This document shows positions 36,486-47,565 of a stretch of 64,000 nucleotides of DNA, in pieces (the stretch's first letter is position 1; the number at the start of each line of letters is the position of its first letter). The stretch covers positions 2,374,501 to 2,438,500 of the forward strand of contig JBBDHG010000006.1 in NCBI GenBank assembly GCA_037951165.1, read 5' to 3'. The stretch comes from Lophius americanus. Lineage: Eukaryota > Chordata > Actinopteri > Lophiiformes > Lophiidae. The notes under the pieces were generated by a model. That model ran no database searches and was not told the DNA's origin. It saw only the letters and a program-made list of their open reading frames with translations. Both the position numbers and the translations under genes were made by a program.

Positions 36486-37020
36486 CTAGACAGCAGAGCA
36501 GAGTAAAGTTAATACAATATGAGGAATAACTTTACAATTACTGAAAATGTGTACTTGGCTATTATACGACATACACGCACAAAATGTTTTGAAGGAAAAA
36601 AAAATCTTTCGTCCAGACTGTGATTTTGCAAAAAATTTGGTAGAAAGCTCATATAACAAAAATTTGAGCATTTTATATATTTTAAAGTGTATTTTTATTT
36701 TTTTTATACAGTTTTACAGTTTTTATTTGGGAGACAAATTATTTTCCAATTTTACGTCGATGCCTTGTCTCTCATTTAAAGAACTGTTTACATATAAGTC
36801 AAAGTAAACACGTTCAGGGATGGCAGAATATACATGGTATGTCATTTTACTACTTGACATAGTATGATATAATATAAAGTCACCAGTAATAAGAATAGTT
36901 AATGGATACATTTGTGGCAATATGCACTCATTCAACTATATTGTTTCCATGTAACAGAATATAATCTTATAAAGGATTGTATCATGGAAATGATGTACAC
37001 TATCAGTAAACAGAACTTAC

Positions 37021-37198
37021 GTTCACATTTGTTTCCACTAGACCACCAGTTTCCCTCAACACAAATCAGTTGGAAACTGCCCAAGTAGCCAACCTTGCAG
37101 CCCAATGTCACTTTTTTTCCTGCCGGGTAGCTCCATAGTGCTTGTATCCAAATTGTCATCATACTGGGGGCTATTTATGAATTGCTCAAACGTACAAT
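37021..37198 (-). pseudogene. Gene 3 CCP1 exon with 5-bp deletion
   Basis: 178 bp instead of 183. The GGTCT present in genes 1 and 5 is missing at about 37131-37133, shifting the frame midway through the module and running into a TGA. The splice sites are intact. Confidence 0.85.
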
Positions 37199-37280
37199 CT
37201 GTTGGACAGCAGGGAACAACACCACTTTAAATCCCACAACAAAATATTCAGCAGCAAATGAAAGAAATGAAATGTCTTAC

Positions 37281-37350
37281 CTTGACTTTTCACATAGGTC
37301 AGAGTATGCATCCACATGAAGAGGATAGAGGCTCGGGTTATCGTATTCAT
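37281..37350 (-). CDS. Gene 3 exon 1: signal peptide
   Basis: 70 bp, same leader as gene 1 (MNTITRASILFMWMHTLTYV), ATG at 37348-37350, donor GTAAGA. Confidence 0.7.
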
Positions 37351-37459
37351 CTTGCTCACCCTGACCCATCCAGCAGAAGTAGAAAGTGGAAAAATCACTA
37401 ATATACACGGAAAGGGCTGTAGATTTCACCAACTAAAAGAGATTTCACAATGATACACA

Positions 37460-39861
37460 GTTTTCAAGTAAGCTCCAACCTGCAATGAAGAGGGAGGGTA
37501 CAGATGACATCAAGGGGAATTTAACCACACGCCCTTCACAAAACACTTCATGTGATCCATATGAATGTATTAGAACGAGTAAATGAATAATGGAAACCAC
37601 TTGGCAAGAATCAGCATGGATACGAAATTCCTGTAAGTTCTTGTTTGGTATTCTTCAGGGTAAGCAAATGGAGAAATCAATTCAACAAACAAAATATGTT
37701 TGATAAGTCTGCAAGGACTCTAAGTAAATACAAAGTTTTTTGCACCAAACAAGAGCACACAGCACAGAGCAGGAGATATGAAGTGCAGATAACAAACCCT
37801 TCAGAGACACCACGGAAAAATATTTAACAGGGATGAAAAGAAAGGCGGATAGAGACGGAGATAATGAGACAAACGTAAGTCTCCCGAAAGCTAAGACGAG
37901 GAAAAATGACGAAGCGTATGTTGTTCTTGCAGAACAAATGGTGGGTTTAGCCATTTTGACTACTCAGGTATGCCCAACCAGATATAAATCTGGCTCCCTG
38001 CCTTAATCGGTCTGAGACCACCGACTGCGTTGCGCCATATATAGCAGACTCGCCAGTCCCCAAGTCTCGGTAGAAGAGTAAAACTCCGTAGTGTGCAGCT
38101 AAACTGCAGTATCTCGGGGCGTCACCCCCTTGTCAGCTCTACCAAGACTTGGAGGATCTCTCTACTGCAATTTTCATTGCATTGTCCATCCCCCACCACA
38201 TGGAGCTGGATCCCACGAGGGACGTTTTATATATTGTACTCCTGCGTTAAAATGTTGCTGATCAATTTGGGTTTATTATTATTTACTGATTATATTTAAT
38301 TTTATTTTCAGTATCAAATGGTCAAAAAATGTATACAGTTTAAATAAAGATTGAATCTTTTTTTTTAATTTAAGGCAAATTGATGCTTTTGCTTTAAGTC
38401 TTTTCTGTTACAGCCTAAAAAACAATGTTGATACAGTTATTCTTTGTTGTAAGTTCATCTATATTTATTACTTTTTTCTTTTTTTGTTTTCTTTAATGTT
38501 AATAAGGATACAATGTTATGCAGACGTGTACTTATAACAATTTTATAGACAAATGATACTATTTACAGTCGTGGCGGAGAGTTGGGGGGCGCAAAATGTT
38601 TACTTCTTCCTGGGGGGGCGTAACAGAAAATAATTGAGAAGCACTGACTTAGAGCAAGGGTCTAACACTCAAAATGGCTTGGGGCCACCACTGGCATCAT
38701 CTTCCCATACGAGGGCCGCCTATCCTCAACATTTCTGAATATACGTCTTCTCATTTTGATTACTTATATAAATTTAGTTCAGTCGAGTAATGACAGAAAA
38801 GAATATTTTTCTTTGGAAGGGCAACTTTTTATTTGGCCATCCAACAAAATATGTTTTACAAATATATAACAGGGTTTTTATTTCAATTGCACATGTAGGG
38901 CAGTTTAATCTGCTATTGAAGAAGTAGAATAAAAAAATATATTCTGGCCACAGTATATTTTTATTGGTATCAGAGGCCTGATTTATAATCCCAGCGTACT
39001 CACAAAAGAAGGCGTACGCCTCTTTCTATCTGTGGGATTTTCTAAAATGAGAACGTGCGGTCCTCCACTCAAATTGAAGAAAGGTGGAAACCATACCTCT
39101 GATGGCGAAAGGATGTAATTTTACAGCGTGTAAAATGAATCCAAATAAAACCATGCAATTTTACAAAAAATAATAAAACATGTTTGATTGGCGCAGTGAC
39201 ATCACAGCCTGCTGCTTATGGCGTTTGATAGCTGCAGACCTGACATTACGCACGCTGACAAAGTGAGATTAACATGCTGATAAACTTGCGCAAGTTTATA
39301 ATGTTCCATCAGAAAAACCAGAAACATCAAATGAAGTCTTTTTCTTCAATCATCTTTATTCAATATTGCAAAACGTCACCATTTCAGGTCACATGTTTAC
39401 AAATAAGTGGTTAGAACATTAAATGGTTATCCTTCACAATGACTATATCAGAAACAGTATATTCTGCAAACGATGATACGTCATTGATGGACAGCGATGT
39501 GTTGTGACCAAACAACCAATGCAGGAATTCCATAAAAGTTGTGATTTGGTGTCGTTATTGAGACGTCTCTCGATCTCCAGCTAAATTCGCAACAAGCTTC
39601 GGCTGGGCCGCTGTGGGAGAAAATGTCTGTGTTCAGTATCACATCTCTGAATACAGTGGAAGTAAATCATCGAGGTCTAAAAGTCTGTTGTCAGCAGGCT
39701 TGGGGCGTAACGAAATACATGTAACGACTTCAAGTAATCAGTATTGAAATAAAAAAAAGTAACCCCCTTGCGTTAGAGAAAGAAATATGTAATCACATTA
39801 CAGTTAAATTCAGTAAAACCTCAACTCAACTTTATTTATAAGTACATTTAAGAAACAGCAG
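37460..39861. other. 5' flank of gene 3
   Basis: Very similar to 11640-14036, including the hairpin near 37978 and the TATATA near 38037. No gene is seen. Confidence 0.55.
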
Positions 39862-40370
39862 AGTTGTCCAAAGTGCTGCAAAGTCAATTAAATGCATAGG
39901 TACAAGATAAAAACACAATGTTTACTTCAAAGGAAAGCAGTAAGACCACAATAATAAATGTCCAACACCCATCCTGGATTAAAAGACAAGGAATAAAGAT
40001 TAGTTTCAAGGCGGGATTTAAAAACAGACAGCGTGGTGGCCAACCTGACATGATGTATGTGACTTTAAGGAACTGAAAAGTTTCTTTTTGCCGAATGATC
40101 ACAACTGTGGATGATGTAATCAACCATGACCAAAGAAGACAGCCAAAATGCTGCTTTGTATTTGTTGTATGAATCTCAAATACGTCTGAAAGCCAAAAGT
40201 TTCCATTTCTGAAATCATGCAAACATCTCCAACATGCTTCCTCACTCCACATCAACATCCTAGTGAAGACCGGACATCGGACGTTTCAAGATGCTCAACA
40301 CTGACAGGCTTTGACTTTGTACGAAGCCGGGTGTGTGAACGCAGCCTTAATCTCCAGTGTGAGTGCTGTG
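39862..40370. repeat. Unit 4 left flank
   Basis: Copy of 31046-31555 with the same loss of the LINE-bearing segment. Confidence 0.7.
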
Positions 40371-40897
40371 TTTATTGGACCCATTCTCCACATGGGTGAT
40401 TCTGGCTAAATGACATTCCGAGAAAAAAACAAAGAATTGCAAAAAAAGCAAAAAATGTGTTGCGACCATTGTTACATCGAAGTGTTGCCTCTCCCTCCAT
40501 TTCATACTCATGACGGCACCTATAAGTTGCTTCAGAGCCAGTCACATATTTGTTCCGATATGGAGGCAGGAGAACTGAATTATTAAATTTATGTGGGGGC
40601 TTACAGTTACCCTTAAGAGCTGTAAGGGATCAAATAATATACAGTGTTAGGTGGAACCTAATTCAGTATAAGAAGTATTTCTGTTCAAACAGGCTGAAGA
40701 AGACTCACGTTTACAGATTTCCTCCAGTGATAATCCTCCTGCTCCCCAGTTTCCATCTTCACAGTGTAAATCTTCAACCTCAGCTTTGTAGCCCTCATTA
40801 CAGATAATCTTGATGCTGGAATGTTGTTGATGAACTTTATCTTGAACTGCCATATTTCCATTTATAATCTCCGGAATTTCTCCACATTGCTTCATTT
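40371..40897 (-). pseudogene. Gene 4: two-exon 3' remnant of a factor H-like gene
   Basis: Only a CCP11-type exon (40709-40897, 189 bp, MKQCGEIPEIINGN to EEICKR) and a terminal CCP12-type exon (ending at 40619 on its 5' side) remain. The terminal exon shares the deletion of genes 1 and 2, and two extra A:T pairs shift the tail so that it reads on to a stop at about 40372-40374, overlapping the AATAAA at 40371-40376. The conserved intron continues to about 45375, broken by L2, and then ends at LINE-X. No signal peptide or upstream exon exists in the unit. Confidence 0.8.
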
Positions 40898-41222
40898 CTA
40901 TGACATAATTACACCTGGTTAGAAATTGGATTGTACATACTTTTAACAAGAAATATAATAATAAAACATAAATACTTCTCCATTCAGAATCAATCATTAT
41001 TTAATAAAATAAAGTCACATCAAATTTAATCTGTCAAGGCTTTGGTGCTGCATTAGCATTTTTTTTTGTAATGAGATAAAGCTCTCAATTTACCCATCAG
41101 TCAATGTTCCAACCTTCCCTGATATTCATGAGCTATGGTTAGTGAGTGAGTTGCAGATACAAGCGGTTGAATAAAGCTTTTCTTCGTGGGTGTCTGAGCT
41201 CAGTCTAAAACTTGGATTACAA

Positions 41223-44200
41223 CAAGCTAACGGCTAATAACGGGCTAGTCTCCACGACTGGCATGATGAGGAATTATTCCGTCTCCCAACTGATGAAATT
41301 CAACAACTACAACACTCCGTTGTGCATATCGGTTATTTAACAACTTGGACACCTTGTTTTCTCCCGCTCAGATAACTCTATTCCGTCCTTTTGCTCTGAC
41401 GTGCCCACTATCGCGTCTCAGACGCGTCATCAGAATGCTGCAGCTTTTCCCGTTACTGTCAATGGACTTTCCTCGATAAAATCATCCACTGTGCGGGTTA
41501 GAAAACGAGGAGTGGATTTCAGTCTTCTTCGGCCAATACAGACACTCCCTGCTCCATCTAGTATTAAAATCAAACTCTTTAATTCACAATCTCTCACAAA
41601 CAAATCCTGCCTCATACATGACCACATCCTGGAGAAGTGTCTGGACGTTATGTGCCTTACAGAAACCTGGCAACAACCAGATGATTTTTCTGTCCTGAAT
41701 GAGACCTGTCGGTTACAGTTACCTCCAGAAAGCCCGCAGCACTGGTCGTGGTGGCGGTCTGTCTGTCATCTACCGCAGTGATTTGGAGTTGTCTCCACTG
41801 CCGTTGCCAGAGATCTCTTCTTTTGAATGCCTGGCATTAAATTGTAAACCCCCTTTCTCCATGACCATACTTCTAATCTACCGGCCACCCAAACAAAACC
41901 CAGCCTTCATCTCTGAGATGTACAACCTTTTGTCGACATTTTACACAACCTCTGCCAATATTTTAGTACTTAGAGATATGAACATTCATGTCGACTCCCC
42001 TGCATGTCGTTTTGCTTCCGAATTTCTCCAACTACTGGATTGTTTTAATCTCAGGCAACTTGTCGATGTCCCAAACCACACCGTGTGACACACTCTGGAT
42101 CTTGTCATCACTGACTCTGCTCCTCTCAGCAATCTTCTTGTGTACCATCTGGGAGTGTCCAACCACAAGGCCGTCTCCATGGAATGGTCGTTTGTGTCCC
42201 CCAAACTAAGCACAAACATCAAATCTACTTCAGGAATCTGAAAAACATCCACCCAGAAACCATGACAGTCGACCTCCAGCATCTTCTTTCTGCCAACTTT
42301 GTATCAGCCAATGACTCAGTAGATTTCTACAATAACTCCCTGAGTAGCTTCCTGGATCGTCACGCCCCTGTAAAAACTAGAACAGTCCCCTTCTCCCGCT
42401 CAGCCCCCTAGTTCACCAGCGAGCTACGGGAAATGAAGGCAGCTGGGCGTGTCCTTGAGCGGCGTTTCAAGGCTTGAGGTCTTACTGTCCAAAAGCTAGC
42501 CTTTCGGGAACACCAAAAGGTCTACTCAAAGTCCCTTAGAGAGGCTCGGTCACTGTTCTACTCCAACATCATCAAAACCAGTCCAGGAAATTCTAAGCAG
42601 CTGTTTTCCACTATCAATCATCTCCTTAAACCACAAACTCCTCCACTTACAGAAATTACAGAAGAGCACTGTAACAATTTCATGGCTTTCTTCAAATCAA
42701 AAATCGACTCAATCCGTTCTGTCCTTTCTGGTTCCTCCTCTCTACCTATCCAGTCTGCTTACTCACAGTTGGAGATCTCCCAGCCTCTAAGGTGTTTCCC
42801 AGAAATCTCACAGCAGGAGGTTGAGGTTATCATCGGGACCATGAAACCCTCCACCTGTGCCCTCCACCCCTCTCCTACAGCTCTAGTGAAAACTAACATC
42901 TCTTCCATCAGTCCCCTGATCTCTGCTGTAATAAATCAATCCCTCCAGGCCGGCTTTGTTCCATCTGCCCTAAAAGCTGCCATAATAAGACCACTCCTCA
43001 AAAAACCTACTCTCGATCCAGAACTGTTTGCTAATTACAGGCCCATTTCCAAACTCCCATTCCTCTCCAAAGTTCTGGAAAAAGTAGTTGCTGCCCACCT
43101 CCAGGACCACCTCCATTACAACAACCTCTTTGAAACCTTTCAGTCTGGTTTCCGCTCCGCCCACAGAAACAGTTCTGCTTAGAGTCACAAATGACCTACG
43201 GATGGCAGCAGATGCTGGTTCACCTTCCCTCCTGATTCTCCTTGATTTGTCCGCTGCCTTCGACACAGTTGACCATGGAATACTCCTACACCGCCTACAT
43301 CACACCACTGGACTCACTGCCACGGCCCTAAATTGGTTTCAGTCCTACTTCACTGACAGAACAGAATACGTTTCCCTTGGAAGTTCAAAGTCCCGGACAC
43401 ACACCGTCACCTGTGGAGTCCCCCAGGGATCAGTCCTTGGCCCCATTCTCTTCATACTATACATGCTCCCCCTCGGCCGTGTCATCAGTTGATATGGACT
43501 CTCATTCCATTGTTACGCTGATGACACGCAAATCTACATAATATCTGCCACATGTTCCTCCGCAGCCTCTCCATCCTCATCGTCAGCATCATCTCCCTAG
43601 TCAACTCTCCGCGCTTGTCTGGAGGAGATAAAGGTGTGGAATAAAAACAACTTTCTCCAGTTGAACAGCTCCAAAACCGAAGCTATTTTAATTGGCACCC
43701 CAGATCAGACCTAGTCTTCCTCCAGAACCAGTATTACTTTCTCTGGTCACGTGATTCCCCTCTCTTCATCAGTCACCAACCTCGGTGTAAGATTTGACCG
43801 ACAACTCACTTTTGAATCCCACATCAAACACATCTGCAAGATGTCCTTTCACCATCTCAGAAATATCTCGAAACTCTGTTCTTCACTCACCTTGAGTGAT
43901 GCTGAAAATCTTGTCCACGCGTTTGTCTCCTCCCGACTGGATTATTGTAACGCACTTCTCATCGGCATCCTTAATAAAAGTCTTCAAAGACTTCAGTATG
44001 TTCAAAACAGTGCTGCAAGGATCCTGATGAGAGTTCGTAAACACGAACACATCCCCCCGGTTCTTCATTCCCTTCATTGGCTTCCCATCTCCACCAGGAT
44101 TGATTATAAGATCTCTCTCCTCACTCACCAGTGCGTCCACGGTAACGCACCCCCCTACCTGAAAGAACTACTCACCCCACTGACCTCAACATGATCCCTC

Positions 44201-44535
44201 CGTTCTACCTTACCATACCGCCTCCTCCTTCCCCGGACTAAGCTCAGCACCATGGGTGATCGGGCTTTCTGTTCTGCTGCCCCTCGTCTGTGGAATGCCC
44301 TCCCTGACCATCTCAGGGCTCCACAGATGACTGACACATTTAAAAAAGGACTTAAAACTTTCCTTTTTAGCAGAACCTATAACTTTAATCAACATTGATG
44401 CTTTTTGGTAAGGCTTTTATATAGTTATTTTATTATTTTTTTATTCATGCTTTTATCTGCTTTTGCTTTGTAGCACTTTGAGATTTGATCCAAATGTAAA
44501 GTGCATTATAAATTAAATCTATTATTATTATTATT
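41223..44535 (+). mobile_element. L2-clade LINE, near full length, with target duplication
   Basis: About 3.3 kb flanked by ATTACAA at 41216-41222 and 44536-44542. It carries a 5' leader, an endonuclease region (MCLTETWQQPDDFSVLN, LIYRPPKQNP) and a reverse transcriptase (NYRPISKLPFLSKVLE, LLDLSAAFDTVDHG, CGVPQGSVLGPILF), with an ATT-repeat tail. Stops and frameshifts (for example 41786, 42087, 42411 and 43182) make it inactive. It sits in the gene 4 intron corresponding to 32466 in gene 3. Confidence 0.9.
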
Positions 44536-44542
44536 ATTACAA

Positions 44543-45375
44543 TGTACAGTTTTAGTATCGTCGCTATTTCATTTCAATTCACACTTTACAAATGAATGGT
44601 TTGTTGAAGTCTACGGTTGGCGCGCTCACACTGTACGGTCCGTTGGACCCTGAAGTCTGTTGTCTCTATTGACAGCGGCCAATAAAGTTTAAATTTAACA
44701 ATCTGAGGGAGGAAGAATTTGGTTTGCTAGCAACATGCTAAAAAGACAGAAAGGAGCTTTCTTTTTTTATGGCCAAAAAGCTGGATGAGCTTTTTGGTCA
44801 TCCAGTGTGTAGAACCACCTTAAAATAGAGGCTCCTGCGTAACTGGGCACATAGGTGTCTAAACGGCGTGGACAGTATGTCTGGTACATTTGAGTCTTAT
44901 TCATGTCATTTGTATTTAAAAATATAAATTCATTTTGTCACGATTGTGCAATCACACTCTGCGCTCACATCTCTCCTGCTACGGTTTCTTAAGGCAGAGT
45001 TTAGCTCATCACATATTACCCACAATTTCTCCCAGTGACCTCTACCACAAACGGCCTAAGCACATTCACATATAACAATATCATCTGAGAGATGAACATA
45101 AAAAAGTGAGAGAAAGAAGGCTCATGTGGCACAAACCCTCTTTGTCGGTGTCGGAGAGAATTTGGTGAAAGCGAGCTGTGTTTCACTGCATAGAGCGATG
45201 AGTGGATAGCTAGTCCTGCTCTGACAGCTAAGAACGTTTTTTTTTGTCCCTTGCTGGGAAGTTGCTACCAGTCACAAACTGCACGTTTACTCTATGACTA
45301 CTTATTATTAATCATCCACGTGACGTGACGTGTTGCCATTGCAACTCGGACGATCAGTAGCCACTTCACCCACCC
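44543..45375. other. Gene 4 residual intron sequence
   Basis: Matches 32466-33010 of gene 3 and 50660-51210 of gene 5, plus about 250 bp (44895-45150) not seen in those copies. No exon is seen. Confidence 0.55.
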
Positions 45376-47565
45376 TTCAGCCACTTCATGCCTCCGCCTC
45401 CATGAAAAGGGAGCGGGAGATGAACCGCCTCTCACCCAGGTGAGAGGTGGAGGGCTGGTGTGGGCTTACTTATAGATCCCCAGCTCTCTGTCGTATATTG
45501 GAGTTCACCCCAGTGGATGAAAGGGTTACTTCCCTGCGCCTTCGGGTTTGGGAACGGGTCCTGACTGTTGTGTGCACTTATGCGCCAAAAAGCAGTTCAG
45601 AGTACCCAGCCCTTCTGGAGTCCTTGGAATGGGTGCTGGAAAGGGCCCCAACTGGGGACTCCATTGTCCTACTGGGAGACTTCAATGCACACGTGGGCAA
45701 TGACAGCGAGACCTCGAGTGGCGTGATTGGGAGGAACGGCCTATCTGATCTGAACCCTAGTGAAGTCCAGTTATCGGACTTCTGTGCTAGTCACAATTTG
45801 TCCATAACGACCACCATGTTCAAACATAAGGGTGTCCACCACTCTCATGTTTGAGACTGGTGGACAGCTTAGGTCGCAGATCGATGATCGACTATGTAAT
45901 TGTATCAGCTGATATGCGTCGGCTTGTTTTGGACACTAGGGTTAATAGAGGAGCTGAGCTGTCAACCGATCACTACCTGGTGGTGAGTTGGATCAGATGG
46001 CGGGGGAGGAAGCTGGACAAACTTGGTAGTTCCAAACGAATAGTGAGGGTATGCTGGATTGTTTTCAACTCCCACCTCCGGCAGAGCTTCAACCGTGTTT
46101 CGGTGGTGAACATGGAAAGTGAGTGGACCATGTTCCGTGCAGCCATTATCGAGGTGGCTGCTGGGAGATGCCAAGGCAGCCTTGGGTGGGTCCTCTCATC
46201 ACTAGGGCCGAAGTCGCTGCAGCTGTTACACAACGCTGCGGTGGCAGCGCCCCGGGGGTGGATGAGATCCGCCCTGAGTATCTTAAAGCTCTGGATGTTG
46301 TAGGGCTGTCTTGGCGCCAGGGTACTGGAGTGGAGAGGGTACGGTCGATAGTCGAACCTAGGATTCAGGAGGAACAATGCAGTTTTCGTCCTGGTCGTGG
46401 AACACTGGACCAGCTCTATACCCTCTCAAGGGTGCTGGAGGGGACATGGGAGTTTGCCCAACCGGTCTACATGTGCTTTGTGGATCTGGAGACGGCTCAC
46501 GACTGTCCTTCGGGGCATCCTTTGGGGGGTGCTCCGAGAGTATGGAGTGGATGGCCCACTGCCAGGGGCCGTCCAATCTCTGTACTGTCGGAGTCAGAGT
46601 CTGGTTTGCATTGCCGGCAGTGAGTCAGATTTCCAGCTGCGGTTTGACTCCGCCAGGGCTGGCTTTTGTCACAGATTCTGTTCTTAATTTTTATGGTCAG
46701 AATTTCTAGGCACAGCCAAGTGGTGGAGGGTCTCGGTTTCGGTCGCCTTAGGATCCTGACTCTGCTCTTTGCAGATGATGTGGTCCTATAGGCACATTCG
46801 AACACTGACCTCCAGCTCGCACCGTGATGGTTTGCAGCCGAGTGTGAAGCGGCCGGGATGAGAATCAGCACCTCTAAGTCTGAGGCCATGGATCTCAGCC
46901 GGAAAAAGGTAAAGTGCTCAGTCTGGGTTGTGGAGAAGTTTTTGCCCCCAAAAGAGGAGTTCAAGTATCTCGCGGTTTTGTTCACGAGTGAGGGAAAAAG
47001 GGAGCGGGAGAAGGACAGACGGATGGGGGCGGTGTCTGCAGTGATGCGGTCGCTATATCAATCTTTTGTGGTGAAGAGAGAGCTGAACCGAAAGGCAAAC
47101 CTCTCGATTTACCGGTCCAACTACGTTCCGACCCTCACCTATGATCATGAACTGTGGGTCATGATCAAAAGAATGAGATCGGGGATACAAGCGGCTGAAA
47201 TTAGTTTTCTCCTCAGGGTGGCTGGGTTCAGCCTTAGAGATAGAGTGAGGAGCTTGAACATTCGGGAGAGGCACAAAGTAGACCCGCTGAGCCTCTGCAT
47301 CGAGAGGACTCAGTTGAGGTGGTTCGGGCATCCAGTCAGGATGCCCCCCGGACGCTTCCCTGGGGAGGTGTTTCGGCCATTTCCAAATGGGGGAGACCCC
47401 GGGGTAGACCAAAGACCCGCTGGAGAGATCACATCACTCGGCTGGCCTGGGACCGCCTCGGTGTCCTCCTAGAGGCCGGGGAGAGGAAAGTCTGGGCTTC
47501 CCTGATGAAACTGCTGCCCCCGCGACCCGGACCCGGATAAGCGGAGGATAACGAGACGAGACGAA
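45376..47565 (+). mobile_element. LINE-X, most complete copy, internally deleted
   Basis: Endonuclease region 45447-45960 (VVCTYAPKSSSEYPALLES, VLLGDFNAHVGND, IDYVIVSADMRRL, STDHYLVVSWIRW), then RT pieces (SFRPGRGTLDQLYTLSRVLE, MCFVDLE, GMRISTSKSEAMDLS, YVPTLTYDHELWVM) and the C-terminal LRWFGHPVRMPPGRFPGEVF, ending CCCGGACCCGGATAAGCGG. A large part between endonuclease and RT is missing (join near 46180), and FADDVV is followed by a stop. Clade not assigned. Confidence 0.85.

Larger units (their letters stand above)
31737..37350 (-). pseudogene. Gene 3: factor H-like copy with frameshifted CCP1
   Basis: Exons on the minus strand, 5' to 3': signal peptide 37281-37350, CCP1 37021-37198 (178 bp, frameshifted), a remnant of the CCP4-type exon at about 36441-36485, CCP5-type 36097-36291, CCP9-type 34017-34184, CCP10-type 33620-33778, CCP11-type 32023-32211 and terminal CCP12-type 31737-31933. 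All except CCP1 and the remnant are open, phase 1, with consensus splice sites and four Cys. The 5-bp deletion in CCP1 leads to an early stop. Because every exon is symmetric, skipping CCP1 would give an open 325-residue protein with signal peptide and five CCPs. The CCP2, 3, 6, 7 and 8 exons of gene 5 are missing. I call it a pseudogene with reservation. Confidence 0.7.
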
